Positions 1-8,034 of a stretch of DNA of 64,000 bases are shown in pieces. The notes beneath the pieces are model-generated. The model searched no databases. It saw only the letters and a program-made list of their open reading frames with translations, and was not told where the DNA came from. This DNA comes from Mycoplasmatota bacterium (GTDB lineage Bacteria > Bacillota_I > Bacilli_A > Acholeplasmatales > Acholeplasmataceae), in the NCBI GenBank assembly GCA_018622495.1, contig CP076021.1, positions 1,233,501-1,297,500 of the forward strand. The letters are read 5' to 3'. A program made the position numbers and the translations under genes. Position 1 is the first letter of the stretch; each line of letters begins with the position of its first letter.

Positions 1-814
1 ATTCTGGAGTAGCACTTACGTCAGATAAAGTAACAACTTGTTGTGCAGTTGACAATGAAGTAATAGTAGTTAATGTTGTAACATCATCTGCACCAAAAGG
101 TAAAGCAGTATTTTTACTATAGAAATAATTAGTAGATCCAGCACTACCTTCACCAACAGCAATACCATCTGATAAATCTGCATTAGTTAATTGGCCTAAA
201 ACATCATTTGTATCTGAAGATGGATTTTCATAACCTACTACAAATGATCCATAGCCTGAACCACTTATCATAGAAATTCTCATCGCATCTGCTGCATTTA
301 CTACAATATCATCACCAGCTGTAACAGCTCTAGTACTACCTTGATATGAATCGGTAAATGTTGAATCTGAATTCCATGTATAGTCTGGTGATGTTAAAGT
401 AACATTTGACCAGTTAATAACAGTTGATGTATTAGATCTAAAACTTAGTGGTAATTCGATATAACCCTGAGTTGTACCAGTTAAAGCAGTAGCACCTAAT
501 GTGAAGAAAGTTGAACCATCTGCAGTAGTTACATGATCAAAATTTGTAAAATCTGGATCTGCAAGAATGAATGCTTCAATATCTGCAGTATTTAAAGTTG
601 TAACCCAGTTTGCTTCATCTGGAGCGTTAAATACTGTTGAATGATTACCAAGTGAGATTTCAATCCCGCTATCTGCAATAACTTCTGCACTAAATGGTTG
701 TACTGTTGATGTATTTGTCAACGTAAACCACGCAAATGTTGTAGAACCTAGTGCGAACACTGTTAATACAACCGCAATAATTGATAAAACTAATTTTCTT
801 GAAATATTTCTCAT
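1..814 (-). CDS. TasA-like exported surface protein, 3' end outside window
   Basis: About 271 codons are visible and the C-terminus runs off the left edge. A hydrophobic segment (about residues 6-27) ends in FAWFTLTNTS, the pattern at the signal-peptide end of TasA/camelysin-type exported proteins. The mature part is rich in Thr, Ser and Asp and has no Cys, as expected of an extracellular beta-type protein. The ATG is preceded by AGGAGA at good spacing. It is the third gene of an operon with the two related proteins upstream (51 nt gap), so it should share their c-di-GMP riboswitch leader. A fibre or adhesive role is inferred from the family type and the circuit; nothing in the sequence proves it. 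Confidence 0.6.
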   Translation of the reverse strand, partial: MRNISRKLVLSIIAVVLTVFALGSTTFAWFTLTNTSTVQPFSAEVIADSGIEISLGNHSTVFNAPDEANWVTTLNTADIEAFILADPDFTNFDHVTTADGSTFFTLGATALTGTTQGYIELPLSFRSNTSTVINWSNVTLTSPDYTWNSDSTFTDSYQGSTRAVTAGDDIVVNAADAMRISMISGSGYGSFVVGYENPSSDTNDVLGQLTNADLSDGIAVGEGSAGSTNYFYSKNTALPFGADDVTTLTTITSLSTAQQVVTLSDVSATPE

Positions 815-865
815 TTCTAGTCTCCTTATTTTTTCTTTTTTTTATTTTAATTAACTTTCGTTAAG

Positions 866-1840
866 TCAATCCACTATTTCTTCAGCTTTATCTAATAATT
901 TAAACTGAAGTTGAATCTTTAATCGATCACCACTGATCGCATCGAATGCATCCGCATCCCATCCTTCTATCCAAAGTGTCATTCTTATTTTACCTTGATA
1001 GATGGCATTTCCACTTTCATCCTCTAATCCTGTATCTTGAAGTGTTGCTACAATTGATTCATTATCTAATGCTTGATAAGGATTTCTTGGATCATAAGTT
1101 GATAAATCATATTTAACTTGTTGTTCTTGTTCTGGTATATTTATAAATACACGGGTTTTTTCTGTAAAATAACTATAATTCCCATATGTTTTTCCATACC
1201 CTCTTGAACTATCTCCTGAAGGATCAAATATCCAACTAATAAGTGACGTTTCTTCTCTAGTATCTAACTCATTTAGTTCATCATTTAATTCTACAAATGA
1301 CATTCTAACTGCATCACTTGCATAATATATACTTTCATCACCTTTTTCAACAAGTGTTCCAAGTTCATCGTATACAAATGTTAAATCAGATCGCCAGTTG
1401 ACACCTCTAGAAACAATATAAGTTCCACTTGCTGATGAATCAAAAGCAACTTCATCGCTTACATTGTCAATCACATATACTGAATGTGCATCTTCTGTGG
1501 TTTGAAACCAAACATCAAATTGTAAGTAATCTCTTTCATCATTTACATCAGATTCATCTCTAAGTCCACCAGCACTAAATGTTTTACCATCGATGCTTGT
1601 AACTTCATTTAATGTAATGTCTGAGAATAAATTATATAATTGCTCAGCTGATAAATTGTTTGTAAATGTTTGTCCATCAAGTGATATCATCAGTTCTTCA
1701 CCAGAACTTGCTGATAATGATAGGCCTTCTATATTATTAACAGTTGATAAGCTGATCCAAGCAAATGTCACAGTACCAAATGTTATAACTAGTAAAAATA
1801 ATGTTAATAGTGTTAAATTAAACTTTTTAACTAAACCCAT
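866..1840 (-). CDS. TasA-like exported protein (324 aa)
   Basis: A single N-terminal hydrophobic segment (residues 8-28) runs into FAWISLSTVN, a signal peptide or anchor of the TasA/camelysin type. The rest is acidic, Cys-free and probably beta-rich. Near the C-terminus is MTLWIEGWDADAFDAISG, which recurs in the neighbouring upstream protein as LMWIEGEDPDTTDAIAGG; this marks the two as paralogues. The start has TGGAGGAAC just upstream and lies 12 nt after the previous gene. The stop is TGA. It is the second gene of the riboswitch-controlled operon. Function is not established; surface fibre or matrix subunit is an inference from family resemblance. Confidence 0.65.
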   Translation of the reverse strand: MGLVKKFNLTLLTLFLLVITFGTVTFAWISLSTVNNIEGLSLSASSGEELMISLDGQTFTNNLSAEQLYNLFSDITLNEVTSIDGKTFSAGGLRDESDVNDERDYLQFDVWFQTTEDAHSVYVIDNVSDEVAFDSSASGTYIVSRGVNWRSDLTFVYDELGTLVEKGDESIYYASDAVRMSFVELNDELNELDTREETSLISWIFDPSGDSSRGYGKTYGNYSYFTEKTRVFINIPEQEQQVKYDLSTYDPRNPYQALDNESIVATLQDTGLEDESGNAIYQGKIRMTLWIEGWDADAFDAISGDRLKIQLQFKLLDKAEEIVD

Positions 1841-1852
1841 ATCGTTCCTCCA

Positions 1853-2554
1853 TTATATTGAGAAACTCATTTGCATTTTAATTGATCCACCAGCGATAGC
1901 ATCTGTAGTATCAGGATCTTCACCTTCAATCCACATAAGAATTGAAAACTTTTTAACTTGCTGTGGTGTAAAACGATTTATTGTAGTTCTTGTAATTGTA
2001 TAATCGTCTACAAATAACTCACTATCAGGTAAATCAACTTCATAAACTGGCATATTACCCATTTCATCAGCTTCATCAGGACTCTGATATATTGTTTGAA
2101 CACCATCTTTAATAATCATAACGCGAATGGCTTTATCTAAATCTTTTGTGATTTCTGTGATTCTAATACTATATGTGATATCAACTGTTTCTAACCCATT
2201 ATTTTGAAGATAAAATGTATAAGCCATGTAATCAATATCAGGATCAACATAATTACCATCAGTTTCTTCAACTTGATCAATTTGTAACCAGTTGTATGTG
2301 ATGTCTTGTGCATCTTCAATAGGTTCTGTCATTAATCTTGAACTTTGATTTTCTAATGTTTTAGTTTCAGAAAGTATAATACCTCGATTAAATGCATCAT
2401 AATCAACGCTCATCACAAAGTTTCCTGTATCTTGTCCATAAAATGTAATGATACCGAATGCGAGACTTAATAAGAATGTGATAATTAATCCAGATGTGTA
2501 TATCTTTCTTCGTCTAAGTATTTTATTTGCTGTTAACACTGTAGATAGTTTCAT
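1853..2554 (-). CDS. TasA-like exported protein, first gene of riboswitch operon (233 aa)
   Basis: Residues about 20-40 form one hydrophobic segment after a basic stretch (NKILRRRKIYTSG), typical of a signal peptide or membrane anchor. The C-terminal WIEGEDPDTTDAIAGG matches the next gene. I place the start at ATG 2554 (MKLSTVLT), which has GGAGTGAT upstream. A longer in-frame reading to 2647 is spurious, because it translates the riboswitch core (ATGGGACGCAAAGC) and its terminator hairpin. The gene heads an operon of at least three paralogous exported proteins. Role inferred: c-di-GMP-controlled surface or matrix component. Confidence 0.65.
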   Translation of the reverse strand: MKLSTVLTANKILRRRKIYTSGLIITFLLSLAFGIITFYGQDTGNFVMSVDYDAFNRGIILSETKTLENQSSRLMTEPIEDAQDITYNWLQIDQVEETDGNYVDPDIDYMAYTFYLQNNGLETVDITYSIRITEITKDLDKAIRVMIIKDGVQTIYQSPDEADEMGNMPVYEVDLPDSELFVDDYTITRTTINRFTPQQVKKFSILMWIEGEDPDTTDAIAGGSIKMQMSFSI

Positions 2555-2565
2555 ATCATCACTCC

Positions 2566-2680
2566 AAAAATAAAAGCCGTCATCATTAAAATTTAATGAT
2601 AACTGGCTACCTTTTAAAATATTAGGCCCTATAGCTTTGCGTCCCATAGTTGCCTATGGTTTGCCTTTTACATCCTTTTT
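2566..2680 (-). promoter_or_regulatory. c-di-GMP-I (GEMM) riboswitch, gene-proximal copy, with terminator
   Basis: Read on the minus strand, it has the class hallmarks in order: GGCAAACC; a hairpin closed by a GCAA (GNRA) tetraloop (CCATAG-GCAA-CTATGG); GGGACGCAAAGC; then GGCCTAA and GGTAGCCAG. The last element is also the first half of a terminator: AGCCAGTTATCATTAAA pairs with TTTAATGATGACGGCT, followed by TTTTATTTTT. Aptamer and terminator cannot form together, so ligand binding should favour read-through. The SD and ATG of the first TasA-like gene follow directly. Confidence 0.9.
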
Positions 2681-2691
2681 AAGTTTGAAAA

Positions 2692-2801
2692 ATAAAAAAG
2701 CCAGCATCATCATGTCAAATGATAACTGGCTACCTTAACTTATTTAGGCCCTATAGTTTTGCGTCCCACAGTTCCCCATGGTTTGCCTTTTACATCTATA
2801 T
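2692..2801 (-). promoter_or_regulatory. c-di-GMP-I (GEMM) riboswitch, distal copy, with terminator
   Basis: A second complete aptamer lies upstream in the same leader: GGCAAACC, a hairpin with GGAA tetraloop (CCATGG-GGAA-CTGTGG), GGGACGCAAAAC, GGCCTAAA and GGTAGCCAG. The core has one change from the other copy (GCAAAAC instead of GCAAAGC), which may alter affinity. Its AGCCAGTTATCAT pairs with ATGATGATGCTGGCT ahead of TTTTTTATTTTT, giving its own overlapping terminator. RNA polymerase must therefore pass two c-di-GMP-dependent decisions before reaching the operon. Confidence 0.88.
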
Positions 2802-2807
2802 ACACAT

Positions 2808-2836
2808 ATTTTAAAGCATGTGTCTACAAATGTCAA
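2808..2836 (-). promoter_or_regulatory. Sigma-70-type promoter of the riboswitch/TasA-like operon
   Basis: TTGACA (2831-2836) and TAAAAT (2808-2813) are separated by exactly 17 bp. The start site would fall near 2801, right at the 5' end of the distal aptamer. Confidence 0.8.
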
Positions 2837-2858
2837 CTATTTTATTCACTTTTTATTT

Positions 2859-4283
2859 TTATTTGTCTAAAACTTGATGCCAAGCTTCTGTTCCAATGTA
2901 TCCACGTAGTGATTCTGCAGAAATTGGCTTAGTATAATAATAACCTTGTTGTAATTTAATACCATATTCTAAAGCTTTTTGCATCATAAGTTCATTTTCA
3001 ATCATTTCACAAATAATGATTGTATCGTTATTATGTGCAAATTCAACAAGCAATTTAGCAAATTTAGATTTCATATAATCTTCATCTTCTTTTAAGAACT
3101 CATTATCTAACTTAATAATATCAACTTGAAGATCCGTAACTTTAGATAATGTTTGATAATCTAGTCCAAAGCCATCAATCGCAATCGTAAATCCAATTTG
3201 TTTTAGTGTTTTAATATTTTTAATAATAGTTTCTTGTTTTTCAAATAGTGCAAATTCAATTACTTCTAAAATAATATCTTGTGGCTGTGCTTTATATTTC
3301 TTAATTATTTTTTGCATATCCATTGCAATTGATTCGTTCATTAATTGTTTAGGACTAACATTCATTGAGAATTTGATTTTTTCTTTTGGAAAATATTGAA
3401 ATATTTCTTGTTGCGTTTTAATAATTGATTCTAATCCCCATAGTGCCATCCAATGAATATCACCTGACTGTTCCATAATACCTAAGAATTTAAATGGTGA
3501 TAATAGGCCATGCTCTGGATGATTCCATCTGATTAAAGACTCTACACCATATAATTTTTTTGATTCTACATCTATCATCGGATGATAATACAATTGGAAT
3601 TCTTTGTGTACAATCGCATGTTTTATTTGGTAGTAATACTCAACATGATCGCCACCTTGTTCACTCATTTCTTCTGAATAGATTCTAATATTATTACCAC
3701 CACTACGTTTTATAATATATGTCGCAAGCAATAATGAATTTGTTAAATCCTTTAATGTACGCCCATGCACAGGATAGAATGCTAATGCGATTGAAGCAGT
3801 TGCTTTAATATTAGTATCTCCAAATAATCGTATTGGTTTCACAAGTGATTGTTTAATTTTATGAGCAAAATTCACAACTTCACTTCGATCATAATCATGA
3901 TTGAAGAATAAAATAAGTTCATCAGTTTGCATACGTCCAATTTTAACATTTCTAGGTACTGCTTTTTCCATGTTTTTAATAATCTTTTCTAAAATACTTT
4001 CACTTTCATCTTTACCAAAAGCATTAATGAAATCTGTGAATTTATCTAAATCTACATAGATTAAACTAAATTGTACTTCCCCACCCGTTTTTGCAATATA
4101 AGAAGTAATGACTGAATTAATTTCGTTTTTGGTTAAGACACCTTCAATAGAAAGTGTTTTTTCTTCTTTTAATCTTTTTCTTTCGTGAAAATAAGATAAT
4201 GCTAATAAATAAACTAAAGCAACAGCAAAACCAACAATTAATACAGTTAAAACAATACTTGTTACATCTGAGATTAAAATCAT
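2859..4283 (-). CDS. Degenerate GGDEF-EAL protein (c-di-GMP effector or weak phosphodiesterase)
   Basis: There is one N-terminal membrane segment (about residues 8-30), a GGDEF-fold domain (about 45-205) and an EAL domain (about 215-470). The cyclase signature is replaced by MQTDEL, so cyclase activity is unlikely. In the EAL domain Glu of ESL, Asn of NVSP, Glu of LEVIE, Lys of IKLD and Gln of QQGYYYTKP remain. The usual DDFGTG is IDGFGLD, losing the second metal-binding Asp. Activity may therefore be weak or absent, leaving a c-di-GMP-sensing role. The start overlaps the upstream EAL gene by ATGA, so the two are translationally coupled. A strong SD (AAGGAGG) precedes it. It lies directly upstream of the riboswitch promoter. 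Confidence 0.82.
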   Translation of the reverse strand: MILISDVTSIVLTVLIVGFAVALVYLLALSYFHERKRLKEEKTLSIEGVLTKNEINSVITSYIAKTGGEVQFSLIYVDLDKFTDFINAFGKDESESILEKIIKNMEKAVPRNVKIGRMQTDELILFFNHDYDRSEVVNFAHKIKQSLVKPIRLFGDTNIKATASIALAFYPVHGRTLKDLTNSLLLATYIIKRSGGNNIRIYSEEMSEQGGDHVEYYYQIKHAIVHKEFQLYYHPMIDVESKKLYGVESLIRWNHPEHGLLSPFKFLGIMEQSGDIHWMALWGLESIIKTQQEIFQYFPKEKIKFSMNVSPKQLMNESIAMDMQKIIKKYKAQPQDIILEVIEFALFEKQETIIKNIKTLKQIGFTIAIDGFGLDYQTLSKVTDLQVDIIKLDNEFLKEDEDYMKSKFAKLLVEFAHNNDTIIICEMIENELMMQKALEYGIKLQQGYYYTKPISAESLRGYIGTEAWHQVLDK

Positions 4284-6859
4284 TTTCTTCTTCCCTCCTT
4301 TTTAATCTTTGAAACATCTAATGTTTTTGTCTTATTCACATTGTATACTTGAATTAAATTAATTGCTTCAAATTTTGTAACTGGTTTAGAGACTAAGTAA
4401 CCTTGTATAATGTCACAACCATTTTTATAAACAATTAAATTTTGTTTATTTGTTTCAACACCTTCAGCAATCACTTCTAGATTAACATTTTTCGCTAGAT
4501 TTGAAATCATTTGAACAATAGCTCTAGCATGGTTATCATTTTCAACATTATCAACGAAAGCTTTATCAATTTTTATTGCATTAATTGGCAACTCTTTTAA
4601 ATATTGTAGTGATGAATATCCTGTCCCAAAATCATCTAAATGAATATTGAAACCATATTTTTGTAGTAATTTTAATTTTGTAATCACAAGTTCAAATGAA
4701 TCAATTAAGAATGTTTCAGTAATTTCAAGACTAATTGAACCCTTTTTAAGTTCATATTGTTCAAACACTGCAATAATTTCATTAACAAACCCTGCTTGAA
4801 GCATTTGTACTGGTGATATATTAATAGATACTTCAACATCAAATGGTTCTAATTCTTTTGCTACTAAGAAAGTTTCATGAAGTGCGATTCTACCAATATC
4901 AATAATCATTGAGTTTTGCTCTGCCATACGAATAAATTTTAGTGGAGATTCAGACATATATCTAGGATTAGTCCATCTAATTAAAGCTTCAAATCCAGTA
5001 ATTCTACCTTGCCCATTATGATACTGCGGTTGAAAGAGCATTTTAAATTCATTTTTAACAATTGCATTTGCTAAATCTAATTCCATACGTTTAGTTCTTG
5101 ACGCAGTAATACTTAATGATACATCATAGACAAAACTATTTTTCATCGTTTGTTGTTTAGCATGTTCTAAAGATAGCATTGTATTATCTAGTGAAGTTTG
5201 TGCATTTAATATTTCATATTTATCAGTTTCAATATAGAATACACCAAATTTTGCATCTACATTTAATAAGTTTCTTTCTAGAGTAACTGGTTGATCAAAT
5301 TTTTGAGATATCTTATCAATCCAATTAACCACCCATTTATAATCATCTAGTCCAGTAAACAATACAATATATCGGTCTGCTTCTAGATTAAATAGCATGC
5401 TTGAATAACCTTCTAATGTTTCTAGTGCAAATTCTGAAATAAGTCTAAGGAATCTATCCCCATTCTTTTTACCAAGCAATAAGTTGATTTTATTAAAAGA
5501 AACAATATCAAATGCAACTAAAGCATTTTTTTCGCTAATTTGTTCTGGATCTTTAAATAACTCTTCTAATACTTGCATCAATGAATTTTTATTTGGAAGG
5601 TTAGTTGTTGAATTCATCAGCGCTAATGTCTTATATGCATCAAACTTACCTTCTGTGCCAGTCACATCATCACCAATTAAAATATAACCACCACGAGTTT
5701 TTGTGGGAATAAATCTAATATATTTTATTTCATCATCAATATTGAATAATGCAGTAAAAGATTTTTGACGTTCGATATGTTCGATTAAATTATTATATAT
5801 TTCATTTTCTTTAAGTCTAAAATCACTCACATTGTTATAAATATCTTGATCACCTAGAAAGGCATTAAACGATTTATTATAAGATAATATAAATCCATCT
5901 TTTTTAATTCTAATAATATATGGTTTTGTATAATAAAGTGTTAACCTTGCAGTTTGGATATCTTCTATACGTCTTGATAAAATTTTATAAATCATAATTG
6001 TTGAAAATGTATATATTAAAATAATAACAAAAAATAGAGCCCAAAGTATACCTGTTAAATATCCTAGGGATAATCTAATTGCTTGTGTTTCATAGATAAC
6101 TGCAAAACTTAATGCACTATCAGTTGACTGTTGAATATAGATAGGTGCATATACTAAATAATCATCACCACTAAATGCTGTTGTATCTAAGATACCTGCA
6201 TTACGGCTAATGATTTCAGCTGAAAATCGATCAATATAATTTTGAGAATATCCCGCATCTCTAAAGTAATCATTAAAATATAAAGTTGTGTTTTCATTAT
6301 CACTGGTATAAAAAACTAAATTATCTGATGAAATGATATAGTAATCACTAATTAAATCATTACTAGAAAAATATGTATTGATATAACGTGATGCATCAAA
6401 AAAAGCAATATATTCATCTACTTTGAAGATGATATAAGTCCCTCCAAAATCATTTGTGTTAAAAGCATCATTAAAATCATACATCGCATATGCTTGATTA
6501 AAATCTTCATTAAAATAAGAATCATCAAATGTATATGTAGTTTCATCAATTGTCACATCTCTACCATCGATGATGCCTATGTCAATTAATGACTCATAAA
6601 GGACATCAAAAGTTGCAGGATTGATGTCTATTATTGGATTTGAAGAAGATTCGATTAAATCTTCAAAACGATAATAGTCATAACTCACTTGCAAAGCAAA
6701 AAGAGAAGCCGTGTCTTCTATGTTTGTGACAAGCTCTTGTTCAGCTTGTTTTAGGATATAATTATTTGTAATTCTTACATATGCAAAAAATATTGCTACC
6801 ATTAAAATGAGATATGCAAAAATTAAAGTCATCGCAAACTGCCAAGTATTTCTTTTCAT
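4280..6859 (-). CDS. Membrane sensor GGDEF-EAL phosphodiesterase
   Basis: It should hydrolyse c-di-GMP to pGpG. Domain order: membrane segment (about 10-30), an extracytoplasmic sensor of about 230 residues, second membrane segment (about 270-292), a PAS-like stretch, a degenerate GGDEF domain (LEADRY instead of GGDEF) and a C-terminal EAL domain. The EAL set looks complete: FEALIRW, INISP, LEITE, LDDFGTGYSSL, IKID, AEGVET and QGYLVSKP. A GTG eight codons upstream is possible, but GGTGGAG lies just before ATG 6859, so I choose that start. Its signal is probably extracellular; the bound ligand cannot be read. With the riboswitches it can close a loop: active enzyme lowers c-di-GMP and should reduce TasA-like expression. 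Confidence 0.88.
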   Translation of the reverse strand: MKRNTWQFAMTLIFAYLILMVAIFFAYVRITNNYILKQAEQELVTNIEDTASLFALQVSYDYYRFEDLIESSSNPIIDINPATFDVLYESLIDIGIIDGRDVTIDETTYTFDDSYFNEDFNQAYAMYDFNDAFNTNDFGGTYIIFKVDEYIAFFDASRYINTYFSSNDLISDYYIISSDNLVFYTSDNENTTLYFNDYFRDAGYSQNYIDRFSAEIISRNAGILDTTAFSGDDYLVYAPIYIQQSTDSALSFAVIYETQAIRLSLGYLTGILWALFFVIILIYTFSTIMIYKILSRRIEDIQTARLTLYYTKPYIIRIKKDGFILSYNKSFNAFLGDQDIYNNVSDFRLKENEIYNNLIEHIERQKSFTALFNIDDEIKYIRFIPTKTRGGYILIGDDVTGTEGKFDAYKTLALMNSTTNLPNKNSLMQVLEELFKDPEQISEKNALVAFDIVSFNKINLLLGKKNGDRFLRLISEFALETLEGYSSMLFNLEADRYIVLFTGLDDYKWVVNWIDKISQKFDQPVTLERNLLNVDAKFGVFYIETDKYEILNAQTSLDNTMLSLEHAKQQTMKNSFVYDVSLSITASRTKRMELDLANAIVKNEFKMLFQPQYHNGQGRITGFEALIRWTNPRYMSESPLKFIRMAEQNSMIIDIGRIALHETFLVAKELEPFDVEVSINISPVQMLQAGFVNEIIAVFEQYELKKGSISLEITETFLIDSFELVITKLKLLQKYGFNIHLDDFGTGYSSLQYLKELPINAIKIDKAFVDNVENDNHARAIVQMISNLAKNVNLEVIAEGVETNKQNLIVYKNGCDIIQGYLVSKPVTKFEAINLIQVYNVNKTKTLDVSKIKKEGRRK

Positions 6860-6969
6860 CTTAATCTCCACCGAACTATACACTTATAGTGTACTTTCAA
6901 TTTTATTATATAACAAAAAAAATAAAAAAACATCGTATTTAACCACATTAAAAATGTGTGATATTGCAT

Positions 6970-6998
6970 AAAAAAAGACTATATATGTAATATATAGC
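6970..6998 (-). terminator. Intrinsic terminator after ogt
   Basis: On the minus strand CTATATAT and ATATATAG form a hairpin followed by TCTTTTTTT, ten bases after the ogt stop. Confidence 0.75.
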
Positions 6999-7008
6999 CC
7001 TTAAAGTT

Positions 7009-7470
7009 TTATTTATATTTTTTCTCAAGAAGCAATAGTTTTTCTTTTAAAGAAACATGTTCAACACCTGAATAACCTGTAAGATTGCCATTTTTACCAA
7101 TGACTCGATGACAAGGAATCATGACAGCTATTGGGTTATTTTTACATGCTTGACCGACTGCTCTCATCGATTTAGGATGCCCAATTAATGTTGCAACTTC
7201 ACTATAAGACATCGTTGTCCCATAAGGTATTTTTTTAAGTGCATCAATGACTTTTTTTTGAAATATTGTCAAATGATCATAGTTAAAATCAAATGGAAAA
7301 CCACTTAATTTACCTGCAAAATATTGATCTAAAGCAGCATTAATTTCTTTGTTATTTTCACTGTTTTTATCCACTTCATCAAAGTGAAATGCCAAGCTGT
7401 ATATACACTTGTTTTTATATGTATATTTAATCGATCCAAGTGGTGACTCATAATAACCAATGTTCATCAT
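7009..7470 (-). CDS. ogt: Methylated-DNA--protein-cysteine S-methyltransferase
   Basis: It repairs O6-alkylguanine by transferring the alkyl group to its own cysteine. The acceptor motif PCHRVIG is present in VMIPCHRVIGKNGN, and the DNA-binding helix region (YSEVATLIGHPKSMRAVGQA) precedes it. At 153 aa it has the usual length of the Ogt form without the Ada activator domain. It is the last gene of the MATE-NUDIX-ogt operon, 13 nt after the NUDIX gene, and is followed by a terminator. Confidence 0.93.
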   Translation of the reverse strand: MMNIGYYESPLGSIKYTYKNKCIYSLAFHFDEVDKNSENNKEINAALDQYFAGKLSGFPFDFNYDHLTIFQKKVIDALKKIPYGTTMSYSEVATLIGHPKSMRAVGQACKNNPIAVMIPCHRVIGKNGNLTGYSGVEHVSLKEKLLLLEKKYK

Positions 7471-7483
7471 ATTATCACCTACA

Positions 7484-8020
7484 TTAAAACTTCATTTGAA
7501 GATAAAACTGAAGTGCGATGAGTGTTTTTGCATCCATTATTTTTTCTGTTTTTATTAATTGTTTTACCTCATTTTGATCATAGAAAAATACATTTATAAA
7601 TTCGTCATCGTCAGCTGCTTTAGGATGATCAATTTTATATATGTTTTTAGCTAAATATATATCTAATATTTCATCGCTATAACCAATACATGGATAGGTT
7701 TTAAAAAGCAACTTTATATCATCTGAAACATAACCTGTTTCTTCTTCTAATTCTCTTTTAGCACATAATAGACCATCTTCATCTTTACTATCTTTTTTAC
7801 CTGCTGGTATCTCAATAGATTCAGCTCTGATTGGATATCTATACTGTGTCACTAATAATATCTTATTATCGCTTGATAAAGCCAATAATGACGCACCACC
7901 AGGATGCTTAGCATAAATTCTTTTCGCTTTATTTTGATTTTCTAATACGAGTACTTCATCTTCATAAATATCAATGAAATCACCTTTAAATACTTGAATT
8001 TCTTTTAACGTTTTTTCCAT
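7484..8020 (-). CDS. nudF: NUDIX hydrolase, ADP-ribose pyrophosphatase type
   Basis: The 178 aa length and the GGASLLALS and QYRYPIRAESIEIPAGK segments fit the ADP-ribose pyrophosphatase group, which cleaves ADP-ribose to AMP and ribose 5-phosphate. The NUDIX box reads AGK..., then CAKRELEEETGY, with the REL-EE-TG core intact. One extra residue sits between the first Gly and the first Glu compared with the standard spacing. It lies 14 nt after a MATE exporter gene and 13 nt before ogt, as part of one operon. Substrate is inferred from family likeness only. Confidence 0.85.
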   Translation of the reverse strand: MEKTLKEIQVFKGDFIDIYEDEVLVLENQNKAKRIYAKHPGGASLLALSSDNKILLVTQYRYPIRAESIEIPAGKKDSKDEDGLLCAKRELEEETGYVSDDIKLLFKTYPCIGYSDEILDIYLAKNIYKIDHPKAADDDEFINVFFYDQNEVKQLIKTEKIMDAKTLIALQFYLQMKF

Positions 8021-8034
8021 AAAGTCCTCCTTAG

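Noticed and set aside
2555..2647. N-terminal extension of the first TasA-like protein.
   Set aside because: It translates the conserved aptamer core and terminator; ATG 2554 has a proper SD.
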